This document shows positions 9,411 to 20,620 of a DNA stretch of 64,000 nt, one piece after another. A program made the position numbers and the translations under genes. The notes under the pieces are model-generated. The model ran no database searches and was not told the DNA's origin. It saw nothing but the letters and a program-made list of their open reading frames with translations. Within the stretch, counting starts at the first letter, position 1, and every line of letters begins with the position of its first letter. The DNA lies in NCBI RefSeq assembly GCF_009727055.1, contig NC_052360.1, forward strand, positions 72,792,309 to 72,856,308. The letters run 5' to 3'. The DNA comes from Benincasa hispida. Its lineage: Eukaryota; Streptophyta; Magnoliopsida; Cucurbitales; Cucurbitaceae.

Positions 9411-11445
9411 TGAAGGATCTTTCAACGAAGAGTTCCACGAGTGCGTTCAGATCGCTCCAATTTCACCGTGACAGAAATACACCATATACATTCAAACACA
9501 TAGTTATGCAAACAAACAGTAATTAACGACATACTTTAAATGAGAAATAATAAGGGAAAGAGTTCCCATACCAATTGAAGACGGTCTTCAAACTTTGTAA
9601 CTCAATGCAGCGGAAACCTCTACCCGATCAACCAATGCTCAGCAGATGCGTCGACTACAGCAACACGAACAACCACGAACTCACGAACGCAACGGGGACG
9701 ACACCACCAGAAAAGAGCCCCAGGTATTCTCGGAGTAAGAACTCAAAGTGTGGTTTTTGGTGAGTTTGGTAGAGGTAGGAGGAAGAACGGATCGTGTAGG
9801 CGATAAGCAAGTGGGAGAGAAAATAAAGCTGAGAGAAAATAAAGCTATCGCCTAGCAAGATGCTTATCGCTTAGAAAAGACTATACGATCGCGTAGATTT
9901 TACTGAGCAATCGGTTAGGAAAAAGTATGCGATCGTTTAACAAACACGACACACTACACAATCATTTAGGAAAGCTAAGCAATCGTTTAGAACTTAGTGT
10001 ACGATCGTTTAGGCACTAGGTAGGCGATCGTTTAAGCGCGAGGTATGCGATCGTTTAGGTGTTGAGCGACTATTGTATAGGCTCTCGATTTACTTAAACG
10101 ATCGTTTACGTTTCACACCAACGCAACCTTCTGATCTCTTTTTTTTTCGAACTTTTCAAAATGAAACAAATTTCATTTTTATTCATCGGTTACAATAACG
10201 GACGCTATTCCCACTAATTGCACGTCCGAGCGAGATTTTGGCTTATTATCATATAAATAACCAATTCAATTATTAATTAATATAATCATATTATATTTTT
10301 ACCCTATAGTTTGATATCACATATCTACTATAGTAATTTCTCTTCTATTTGATATAAATCATATTTATATCTAATTTTCTCTAAAATAATGTATCTCATA
10401 TAATTAGCCAATTAATCAAATATAATAACCAGACCAATTATATCATATATAATCGAACTTCCTCCTGCCATTTTGAACATTTCAAATATAACCCAAACAC
10501 TGATTCTCGATTTTATCCACGCTACCCAGGGATCAATGGACCTGTGGCTCGAAGCTCACCGGTTCATAAATAGTTGACTAAACTCTTAGCCACGAGATCC
10601 ACCATCCATTAACTGTCAGACATTCCACTAAAGACCAACAGCTGAACTCTTCTTTACCACATATATATTTTTTTTTGTCCATCAGATATAACCAATCATG
10701 AATATGATGACCCTTCACAAATGCTCGTAAGTACAGCTGAGCAAAATTACCATTACCCTGTAGTTAACATATCACTCCTTAAGTACCACTGATTCTCTAA
10801 TGAACAATACAAACATAGTCCAACTATATGTGAACACCTCTCGGGCCAAGAAAAGCGTGTGTAGCGCCACATCGTTCAAGCTCTGGAATCAGCCCTTAAG
10901 GGAGCTATCTATTACTTACCCCTACCTCGGGGAATGAGTGAATTCCATCTTGTGTAGCTGAGTTCCCATCTCCCAAATCAGATGAATTTCCAAAATTGGT
11001 AGTTGAATCGGCGGACCTAGCCACTCGCACCCATATAAATCAAAGGACTGCCCTTAAATGCAGGAGTTCCAAACTCACTCAGGATTGAGGTCATGTTGCT
11101 TATGGTCATCCTAGTGAAGTGAAGTCTCTGTCATGAACGGTGTTATATAACGAGACGTGAAACACTTCGTGGTTCAGGTCTTATACAAACTCTTTGTATA
11201 GGACGCCTCCGCTCGCATGTCCCCAACAAGAATGATCAGAATCAGACTATCTGTAATAAGTCACAACACTTATGACCATTCCACAAAGCGGGCCATATCC
11301 GTAGCATTACCAAGATAAGATTTCCCTCCTATATCCATATACTACAGACCATTTTGGTTATCACTCATATATTATATAACACAAGCGGTTGTACAAACTG
11401 TTTACAAACTACAGGACACGAGACTTTAGGGCATCAACCTCAACA
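9411..11445 (-). mobile_element. Solo LTR A (minus), nested in LTR B
   Basis: About 2.04 kb from TGAAGGATC (9411) to CCTCAACA (11445). Flanks CTCTT (9406-9410) and CTCTC (11446-11450) form a 5-bp duplication with one mismatch. Removing A restores LTR B (..TTTTCTC|AACTA..) as in LTR J near 51,020. It contains the same ordered blocks as the other copies (CTCGGGCCAAGA near 10,840, TATACAAACTCTTTGTATAGGA near 11,180) plus a motif array at 9790-10112 not seen in them. No internal region or second LTR remains. Confidence 0.78.
9790..10112. repeat. ~21-bp periodic ATCGTTTAG motif array inside LTR A
   Basis: Core ATCGYTTAG and close variants recur at about 9790, 9847, 9866, 9887, 9910, 9931, 9961, 9982, 10004, 10027, 10049 and 10101, mostly 19-23 bp apart. 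Many are extended to CGATCGTTTAG, which holds a PvuI-type palindrome. Spacer bases are poorly conserved, so this is a motif array rather than a clean minisatellite. A similar array lies in the unrelated solo LTR at 41.82-42.20 kb. Confidence 0.78.
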
Positions 11446-14003
11446 CTCTCAACTAAACTTTATATTATCATGTATAAAACACATTATAGTAATTATATCA
11501 TATATAATTAAATTAAATTAATTATATCACATATAATTAATTTTCTTATTTAATTTGAATAATTCAAATTAATCTAAAATTGATTCTCAATAAATCCCTA
11601 TTGAGCTACAAAGGGAATCTCATGGACCTATAGCTTGAAGCTCCAATGATACTTGAATAATTAATTAAACTTCTTTAATTAAATTATTCAACATTTATTA
11701 ACTGTCGGGCACTTAAATAAATACCGCCAACTGCATTCTTTGCATTACAAATATATTTCTGTGTCCATTGGATATAACCAATCAACAGAGAGATGACCCT
11801 TCACAAATTGCTCGTAAGTACAGTTAGACCAAAATTATCATTTTGCCCCTGTGGTTACATCTAACTCCTTAAGTACCACTGATCTCTCTAATGAACAATA
11901 AGTCAAAGTCCAACTATGATCAAACCCCTCTCAGGCCAGGAGAGGATGTGGCGCCACATTGTTCAAGCCTTTGAATCAACCCTTATATCTACTTACCTCA
12001 ACATTGGGGAAGGAGTGAATTTAATCTTGTGAAGTTGTATTCCCTATTCCCCAATCAGACGAATCACCAAAAGGTAGGCTTATTGAATTGGCGATCTGGC
12101 CACTCTCATCCATACAAATTGAAGGATCGCTCTCATAGGCTCGTTCATAACTCACTCAGGATTCAGGTCATGTCATCTATGGTCATCCTGGTGAAATGTA
12201 AGTCTATATTATGAACAGCGTTATATAATGAGACTAGTCATTTCGTGGTCCGGTCTTATACAAACTTCTTTTGTATAGAATACCTTCACTCACATGTCTC
12301 CACATGAATGATCAGGGATCAAATCATTTGTAACACTATACAACAATTATAACATCACAATGCACGTCGTATTCATAGTGTCACCAGGATAAGGTATCCA
12401 ACCTTATCCATCTACTACAAACCATTTAGGTTATCACTTAAACATGATCCATCTGTATATCTCTACATACATGTTTTGGATAGCTACAGATGATACACTT
12501 GGATATTAGTTTATTGGTTTGTGGGTTTAATGCTACTAAATGTCAAATAAAACATCTCATATTTTATTAAACAAATAAAACGTCTGTACAATACAATTAC
12601 AAACTACATAACCTTATGAGATTTAGGGCATCAGCCCCAACAAAAACCACCTCAAATTGACAGCAAATTGAGGCTGGAAATGGTGGAATTTTGAGGTGTT
12701 ATTTATAGTCGAAAAACTGGCAAAATCCAGTATCATCAAATTTTGAATTTCAAAAATCAAAATTTGAATTAATTATAAATCAAATTGATTTTAAATAAAA
12801 TTAATTTTAAATAATTAACTAAACAATTTAATTAATAATAATTTAATATAAAATGTCAACTTATTCAAAGTTAATTTTAAATAATTAATTAAACAATTTA
12901 ATTAATAAAATTAATTTATTATCAAATATTAAATTAATTAATACACCAATCTCAATCATGAATCCTATTCATGTGCCCAATATTTAAATTATATTTAAAT
13001 TTTTTCAACTCTCCAAATTGTTTAATTCATAATTAAACAATAATACGTTAAATTCATTGAATATAAATAACGATTATTTCCTAAGCTGAATTTGAACAAC
13101 TCAATTTCTCTCATCAACCTGTTCTAAGATATAGTCTGATATGAGCTCGCATGAGGACCTAATGGACCTATAGATCATAAGCTCCAATGATCTGAGATTA
13201 ACTAGCTAAACTCTTTAACCTAGTTAACCAGCATCCGTTAACTACCAGGACATTCCATTATAGCTCAGTGGCTGCACTCACCTCACTATAGATATATTTC
13301 GGTCCACTGGACATAACCATGATTAATAAGTTGATCCTTCAAAGGTTGTTCATAATTACAGTTGGATCAAAATTATCGTTTTACCTTTATAACGACATCT
13401 TCATCCTTAAGTCTCACTGATCCTCTAATGAACAATTGATTTGTGGTCCAACCATCAAACCAAGTCCCTATCGGGCCAATGAGAGGGTGGGGCTTCTTGT
13501 TCAAGACTCAGAGTCAACACTTAAGAGAACAATTCATCTATTATCCCTAGAATCGGGTAGGATCGAATTTCATCTTGCAAAACTATGTCCTAAACTATCT
13601 ACCCGATTTTAACCCTGGAATTGGGGGCTTATTGAGTCAGAGAACTCGGGAAACTCTCACACATGTAGATTAAAGGATAATCTCGAATAAACAAGAGTTC
13701 ATAGTTAGCTCATGTTTAAGATTGAGTTATCTAGGTCATCGTCTTGAAATAGTAGGTCTTAATAGTAAACGGCATTATAAAGTAAAAGTGACTATTTCGT
13801 GGTCTGGTCTTATGCAAACTCATTGCATAGGACGCCTCCACTCGCATGTCTCCACATGAACGATTCAAGATCACATCGTTTGTATCAAATATAAAATGGG
13901 TCGCATCTATAGTGCCCCCAGGATAAGGTACCCAACCTTATCCTTATACTATAGACCGTTTTGGCTATTTACTCGAACTTAAGTGAGAAATCAACAACAA
14001 GCA

Positions 14004-14626
14004 TGAAGAAAGAAGAACAAGTATAATCATCGGGTGTCCATAAGAGGTTATGTGAATCTTGTCGAGGAAATGGTAAGAATATTCTTAAGTTTAACTATTT
14101 TACAAATATTCTTATATTTAACAAGATGTTTATTATGCAGAAAAAATTACATTCGTCCAGCAAATGTGATTTTGGACGAGCTAATATGTGGAAAAAAGCT
14201 CGGACAAACAAAAAAGAAGAGTATGACAATGGTGATGTCCAACAAGTCGCCAACCGAATAGTAAGATTACCAATGTTACGTTTAAATGAAATCATTATAA
14301 TATTTTATATATGTTATTGAATATATATAATTTCCATTTAGGATGAGATCATAAAGAATGAAGATCTACTTTCCAAAAAAAAAATGATTCATCGAATGAT
14401 GTTTTGACTCAAGCCTTGGGTACTTCAAAATATGGTGGACGTGTACGTGGGGTGGGTGGTTTCATTACACATACCATTTACTTCCATACAGCAAAAAGAG
14501 AGGATATATACAAAAAAAATTGTTGATGAAAATGAAGCACTTCGTAAGCGCATTAAGGAGTTGGAAGATCAAATTCAAAACACGCCAAGATCTGAGCACG
14601 ATAGTTGCTCTAAGAATAAAATCTGA
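14004..14626 (+). pseudogene. CACTA-type Transposase_24-like gene segment
   Basis: This is the upstream part of the broken CACTA gene. Apparent exons: up to 14072 (SIRGYVNLVEEM, donor GTAAGA), 14141-14260 (40 codons containing NMWKKARTNKKEEYDNGDV and ending VANRI) and 14342 to about 14626. Together these resemble the Ptta/En/Spm plant transposase family, with a MWxKAR..xY motif and a 'TQALGT..YGGRVRGVGGFIT..YFHTAKRE' block. A coiled-coil-like DENEALRKRIKELEDQI follows. At least two frameshifts break the third exon, one in the poly-A run near 14380 and one near 14505. The 5' part is missing, cut at the junction with LTR C. Confidence 0.62.
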
Positions 14627-16021
14627 AAGAAGCAAAATTCAAATGTTGGGGTCACAGTTAGTCTCATGTTCTATCTTATTTAATTTATGCATTAAGGTTA
14701 CAACTATTAGTTATGATAATTTTTAACTTGTTTAATTTGTACTGTTATATTTATATCATAGGAGAAGGAAGTTGTTAGTACATCAACCACATATGAGGAA
14801 GGGAAGAAGGTGAAGGAGATGGAAGCTATTAGTGTACAACCGATCTTTAAGGTGAATTGTATTATGAGGTAAATTTATAAGGTAAATTTACTATTAGTTA
14901 CTTATAAAATTATAACTTGGTGGTTTTAGGAGAATGTTTCAGAGAATGTAGGAAAGGATGAGGAAGTGATTGCTATTAGTGTACCACCGATCTTGAAGGT
15001 GAATTATATAAGTCCCATGTTCTTCTATCTTATTTAGTAATGAACATTTTACTCATGTTCTATCTTCATTGTGCTAGGAAAAAGCTTCAAAGACGATGCC
15101 GAAAGAGAATGAAGTTACTAGTGCACTATCCAATTTATCAATATCCTTGAAGTCTATTCTTAGGTATGCTGAAAAGGTAATGGTTGATGGGACTAGTATT
15201 TCCTTCCAACTACATGTTGAGCTCTTTGGTTTTGGCCAAAAGAGTTATGTTCTGCGAGAAGATGTGATCGAGTTTTGTAGCATGCAAAAAGTGAAGACTT
15301 TATCAATGGTAGCTTATATCGCGTAAGTAAATGTTATTTTTTTATGATATATTATTACTTTATTAATTAGTAGTAAGTTAATGTGTTCGATCTATTATTG
15401 TAAGTACCTATACTCGTTCATTGTTGATTCAAATAAAGGGTCGAATTATATTTTTGTAGATCCATCTCTTATATCTGCGGGCCAAAATACTCGAGAAGTT
15501 AGAGCTCGGAACCTTTATAGTAGATTAATGGCTTCTAAACACGGTCAATTAGTTATTGCTCCTTATAATCCCGGGTAAGTATAATTAGTTATACTCATGT
15601 TCAAAACCTTATACTCATGTTCTACCTTTTCCTGTTTTGTTCCATTGTAGAATTGTGTTGGGATCATTGTACTTGAAAGCTCCTTGTAGTCATGTTCTAC
15701 CTTAATGTATTGAGCTACCTTCATGTTCCATACTAACTAATTGTGTATTTTATTTAGTGATCATTGGTCGTTAATTGTTATCAATGCGTATGATAGGTGT
15801 ACTATCTAGACTCATTGAGAACAAGTTCACGAGAAGATATCAAATACATAACATATATGTAAGCTAACTTTGCTTGAGTTTTTTTTTTGGTGTAAAGTTT
15901 ATTTCATTCTAAATATTATACTATACTCTTTGACGAATATTGGGCAATGACCATTTTTCAGTCTCAAAATTTTTTTCAAAAGACTCGAAAAACCACATTC
16001 TGGAAAACAGTAAAGGTAAGT

Positions 16022-19000
16022 TGTAAAACCCGAATCCTAATTACATTAAGTAAGAGTAAGTAATGAGATGTTTCCTAATGAGCTAAATGAAGCCTTGTCT
16101 TAGGAAGGATAGAAGATGGAAGCAAGAAGAAATAGGCTCTTGGGTAGCTAAGTGTAAAAGTAGGACAAAACTCGGCTAGGCTAAGGAAGGTCATACTTGA
16201 TGATGGAATGCATAATAAGCATATGAATGAGACCATGCTATTTAATGAGGTATAGTGCTGAAGTAATATTGTGAGTGAAGTTAGCAAAAGGAAATTTGGT
16301 AAATCTTAGCTCTTCATCACCAATAGTGGACCAGATGGCATAAGGAGGGTTCATGCTGGATTTTGGGCAGTAATATAAGCGAGAAGGTTGAATTCATTGG
16401 GTCGGTTTGGAAAAATTACTTAGGCTATTTGTCTAATTTCAATGGCATTTGAAAGCACTGTGAGTCTATTTTCTGTGGCTGGCCTGCTGGAAGGAAAACT
16501 CGCTGGAATAAGGTCGGAGAGCCAAAATGAAGATGAAGGATTTGTTTCTCGGGTGAATCTAGGCCATCGGTGAAGAATTGAAGCTCCAGGACGAATTACG
16601 AAGCATTTTGAGCAAAAATTGAGATAATATTGTTAACTCAGTTATAAACAACTTTGTAGAATGAAACTTTTTAAGATGAGCCCTAGAAATCTTTTGAAGT
16701 TTGAACTGGAAATTATTGAACAAGCGGGCAGCTACTTGAATTGGGGCCAATGATAAATTTTTGAATCTCCAGATTAAACGACGGGGAATTTTGAGTTGAA
16801 AATTCAAGGTAATGTTGTTAATTAATTCTAAACATGTTTGTAGAATGAAGTTTCTTTAAAAGAGGGCTGAATTTTGAGTTATGAATTTTTGAAATTGTAA
16901 CAGAGGATCTGTGTATAAGTAGACAACTGCTTGGGAAGAACAAGCAAACAACTCATATGGAGAAGGAGGATCTCGCTTATGAAGGCAATCTTGCTAATTT
17001 TGTGCTGAGGATCTCGCTCTAGAAGGGAATCTCGCTAGAAATTGGGCTGAACCTCGCTGGTATTGCTGGTAAGGTGAGTATCGTTGGTATTGCTGGTATC
17101 GCTGGTAAGGGAGTATCGCTAGGAAAAACTTGATCTCGCTCATGAGGATCTCGCTCATGAGGAAAATCACGTTGGTAAAGCTGTCTCTGATGATGAAATT
17201 TCCATTAGTGAATGAACTATTTGAGGTATTTTCCTAAGAATTCTAAGTAGTTTAACCGGGAATTATGTTCTTTCAGGCCAAGAAGAGATAGGAGAGGCGT
17301 ATAACCCGTTAAGAAGCCAACGAGCCGTGAGTGACTATGTGATGAATTGATGTTTTAACGATTTAGAAACCATGATTTCCTTGAAGTTATTTCTCATGCT
17401 AAGTGTTAGAAACTATGATATCTTTGAAGTTATTTCTCATGCTAAGTGTTTAAATGAAGTGCCAAGCAACGTGTTTGTGAAACTGATTCTTATGCTAAGT
17501 AAAGCATGTTTTCCATGGAATTGATTGATTTAAATATGTTATTTTGTCCAAATACTTTTAGAATGTTTAAGTAACTTCATTTTTATTATGAACTAGTATG
17601 ATGATTTGAGCACTAAGCCTTAGTGTTCAACTAAATGTTTATGACTAGTTTTACTTAAAACACGATACCGAAGAACATTTGAGAAGGTATCCACCCAACC
17701 AGATGTCGAAGGACATTTGAGAAGGTATCTGACTAACTTGGTACCGAAGGACATTCGAGAAGGTACCAGACCAACTTAATACCGAAGGACATTTGAGAAG
17801 GTATCTTAGCAGCTCGATACTGAAGGACGTTTGAGAAGGTATCTGAGCAGAAGTACCTAAGGATACTGAAGGACAATGAGAAGGTATCCTAGTCAGGTAC
17901 ATAAGGTACGATGGTACTCAGTTATAACCACGTGCACGTAGGTAATACAACGTCGAGGGACTGAAAAAAAAGGAGTTCTCCCCGACTAAGGTTGACGTTG
18001 AGGGTTAGAACTAGTAGTTCACTCTCAACTAAGGATAAAGGTAGTCGTATATTCTTCTTGGCTAGAAGGATAGTTTGAAATTTCTAATGCTTATGAATGT
18101 TTATCAACGCATGATGTTTACCAATGTATGAGTTTTCCAAGTATGTTTTCCATGTCTAACACATGCTAGTGGTTTTACGTAGTTCAATATGTTTTAAGCC
18201 AACTTATTTCACAAAGTATGAAACATGCGTTAGGGTTAAAGCTAAGATTGAATGAAGCTTAATGTACTATGTTTTAAATACCTCAGGTTGCCAAAGTACA
18301 TGTGTTGGTATTTCTAAACATAATGGATAGGGGTATTGAAGGTAGGGAAGATATCTGAATAAATGTACCTAAGGTGTTGACGGTACATAGTAAACTCTAT
18401 GTGTAAGTAAGTAGGTCTGAGTGAAAGGCCGAGGTATGGGTCTCTTGGCCGATAATAGACGTTGGGAGCTAGAGCATTGTATGCTCGTTCTTAACTAGGG
18501 AATAATGATGATTATTGATGTTTAAGAGTTGTTATCAGCATTTATGTTTTAAGGATGTTGCTTGAGATGCCATCGATATATTTAAAGAGATCGACGTAGG
18601 GATTTCTTCTAGCCATAGTTTAATGTGAACAGGACAGGTAGAGGTCTCATCTGGCCTTGGCTCGACGTTGGGAATTAGAGCAGTGAATGTTCATTCTCAG
18701 CTAAGATTCAGGTTTCAGATACATTGGTTTAAATGATTTTATGTACACGTTTGCTTGGTATATTTTAAGTCCCAGTATTATGTTTTCAAGTTTTCAGTTT
18801 AAGCATGAGATTTACGTTTTATCAAGTCACTCACTGGGATTCTAGCTCACGTTTTCAAATGTTTTCTTTCAGGTAGCGGTCAGTTCCCAAAAGACTATTC
18901 TACTGCTACTCTGCCACTCAAGACACAAGTTGAAGCGTAATTGAAGACATATATTAGTTAGTACACATGTGTCTGGCTAGTGACTAGTATTCTTGATGGG

Positions 19001-19208
19001 GCTCACTAGGTTGTATTATCTATGTGAACAATGCTGCGAAACCCTGTAAATGTAAATGTGTTAAGTTCTGAGTTATTATGTATGTATTTAGGGAGTAAAG
19101 CAAGATTTAACAGGTAAGATAGGCAGTAAGTGCCAGCAAGAGGGTTGGTAACTGCTGCAGTCACCATTCCATCCAGGTTTGGAGGGTAATCTGGTACGGG
19201 GTGTGACA
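16022..19208 (+). mobile_element. 3.2-kb solo LTR (Ty3/gypsy-like) inside the Ulp1-like gene
   Basis: Begins TGTAAAACCCGAATCC and ends GGTACGGGGTGTGACA, flanked by a perfect TAAGT duplication (16017-16021 and 19209-19213). Its termini and internal landmarks (TTTCTTTCAGGTAGCG near 18,870) match those of the reversed solo LTR at 40072-42584, so both come from one lineage. Assignment to gypsy rests on LTR style only, since no pol is present. It contains 'ctcgctggtatcgctgg'-type repeats near 17,030-17,160 and a tandem array at 17660-17895. Confidence 0.9.
17660..17895. repeat. Tandem array of ~45-bp units in the solo LTR
   Basis: Six degenerate units each contain GGACATTTGAGAAGGTAT or a close variant preceded by 'ATACCGAA', at about 17665, 17706, 17749, 17783, 17820 and 17870. 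The open frame read from the other strand here is a by-product of the repeat. Confidence 0.85.
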
Positions 19209-19573
19209 TAAGTATAAGAGCATTGAAAAAAATTAATAGAATGATGTTTCTTTAATGCATATGTATGATATGTGTATTAAATATTGGCTTTGTATTGTAG
19301 TGTTCTTTACAAGTGGGAACTATCGAATGTGGTTATTATGTAATGAGATATATACGAGAAATTGTGAATAAAGAGAAAAATATTATCACAGATGTAGTAT
19401 GTCTTTAAACTACTTATATATATATTGTAACATTATAAATAGTGTAAATAGTAAATAAATATATATATTTCACTTTCTATGTTTTATAGATTGATACGAG
19501 GAGCTCGTACTTGCAACTTGAATTAGATGAAGTATGCGTGAAATGGGCTAAATATTTAAGTCGCTATATCTGA

Positions 19574-20283
19574 TGAACTTCCTATAAATTTTGTGTATGT
19601 GGCTACATGAGAAAGCCCAAAACTTTTTTTGTGTAAATGTTTTGTTCAGCCATTATAGATTATATACTTCAAAGAAATGTGTGGTGGAGGATAGAATTTT
19701 AGTCTTATGATTTTTGGAATACATAGCACATATAGATTGGTCTTACAATTTTGGAATTATCATATATTGGGGTGGGTTTATATAGTATATATTGTTGTAC
19801 GATTGCTCTTGTAAATTTTGGACTCGTTCATATAGCCATGAGTAATAGAAGAATGGAATTGTTTATTTTAGTATTCTGAATTGTTACGTTGGATATATTA
19901 GGCTGATATGTAGACCTGAAATATGTGCAACTGTTTATTTTAGTCGATGAAATTGTCTTATTGGAACAAATGTAATGCAGGAAATGAGAAATGTAAATTA
20001 AGTTTGAATGTTTAATTTGGAAAAAAAAACATAGATGACATTGGAAATGTGTCAAGAATTAGATTACTTGATCATTATTTTGTGTCATGATAAAAATATA
20101 TTTGACAAATAGAAAATGTCAAGAGTAATCACAATAATAAGTGTCGTGAATTAATACACTTGACATGTCATCAGTGTCAAGTGTATTATATTTCTTGACA
20201 CGAAAATTGTGTCAAGAATTATTTCTCTTGACGTTTTTACAGTATCAATTTATGACATTGCTTCATTTTAGTGTCAAGTAGTG
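19574..20283 (+). mobile_element. 3' terminal region of the CACTA element
   Basis: Downstream of the protease stop, 19574-20030 is a 3'-UTR-like stretch. From 20048 a subterminal array of TGTCAAG / CTTGACA motifs in both orientations runs to the end (near 20050, 20118, 20160, 20180, 20196, 20211, 20226, 20271). The last 13 bases, 20271-20283, are GTGTCAAGTAGTG, whose complement CACTACTTGACAC starts with the CACTA terminus. Dense bidirectional subterminal repeats are typical of En/Spm elements, where transposase binds. The left end is lost, so no 3-bp duplication can be checked. Confidence 0.72.
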
Positions 20284-20620
20284 CTAGATCGCATATTCCA
20301 TTCAGTTGTTTAGAAAATCTTAGTGAAAGTTCTTCTCAACCCTCCTATCGCATAACTGTTATCCAGTACATTACTTCACTTTAGACATAATCCCCATCGC
20401 ATATTTAAATTTAAGTTTATTTATTCAATCACTCATTTGAACATTTTTTTACACATGCGAAGATCATATTTTTTTAGTTTCATCGCATACTTACGAGCAA
20501 TCCCTACATTCGACCCTGGACTCACCTGAAACTTTGGTTAGATTTGCACTTAGGTTTGACTAAAGAAAACTAAGCGTTTAATTCTCATAAGTATTATTAT
20601 TTCATCGCATGAACAGAACG
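20284..20620. other. Unassigned repeat-like DNA
   Basis: No gene is recognised. It has several 'ATCGCAT' motifs (20289, 20350, 20398, 20483, 20604) and sits between the CACTA end and a copia truncation point, so it is probably a remnant of another retroelement. Confidence 0.4.

Larger units (their letters stand above)
8726..12642 (-). mobile_element. LTR B (solo, minus), inserted in LTR C and itself interrupted by LTR A
   Basis: On the plus strand it starts TGAAAG (8726) and ends CCCCAACA (12642), so it has TG..CA ends. Flanks are AAAAT (8721-8725) and AAAAC (12643-12647), a 5-bp duplication with one mismatch. LTR C2 at about 25,300 shows the unoccupied site. The pieces 8726-9410 and 11446-12642 total about 1.88 kb, the normal size here. 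It includes the ACCCTTGAAGAA block near 8880 and the CCTTATCC and 'GGTCTTATACAAACT' blocks near 12,250-12,410. Confidence 0.78.
8338..13984 (-). mobile_element. LTR C, minus, interrupted by nested LTRs B and A
   Basis: The two parts are 8338-8725 and 12643-about 13984. The outer part matches LTR C2 (24918-25295): GAATTGGAAACATGCAAG, the block around TCTTCTCCGCTATTCT, then ATTCATGCACC. The inner part matches C2 from AAACCACCTCAAATTGACAG (12645; 25309 in C2) onward, including the TATAGACCGTTTTGGCTATTTA block near 13,955. It ends abruptly at about 13984, where CACTA gene sequence begins, so its far end is truncated. No coding sequence is seen. Confidence 0.68.
14762..19573 (+). pseudogene. CACTA-borne Ulp1/C48-like cysteine protease gene, frameshifted
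   Basis: Apparent exons with GT..AG borders: 14762-14851, 14930-14998, 15078-15322, about 15374-15574, 15758-15858, about 15940-16015, 19301-19396 and 19490-19573 (TGA stop). Phases agree where two borders are clear. The product resembles the Ulp1-like (SUMO-protease fold, peptidase C48) proteins encoded by plant CACTA elements. Visible motifs are FVDPSLISAG and LVIAPYNPG, then catalytic His in DHWSLIVINAYD, Asp in YYLDSLRTSSRE, FWKTVK, and catalytic Cys in VGTIECGYYVMRYI; the end is WAKYLSRYI. A frameshift separates NAYD from YYLDSL near 15796, and the acceptor of the exon near 15940 is not recognisable. The 3.3-kb intron before the Cys exon holds a solo LTR. The role would be in transposition or deconjugation, but this copy is probably dead. 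Confidence 0.75.

Noticed and set aside
9575..9763. Small frame MKTVFKLCN..
   Set aside because: Entirely inside solo LTR A; no homology recognised.
17651..17902. Repetitive minus-strand frame in the solo LTR
   Set aside because: Shadow of the 45-bp tandem array.
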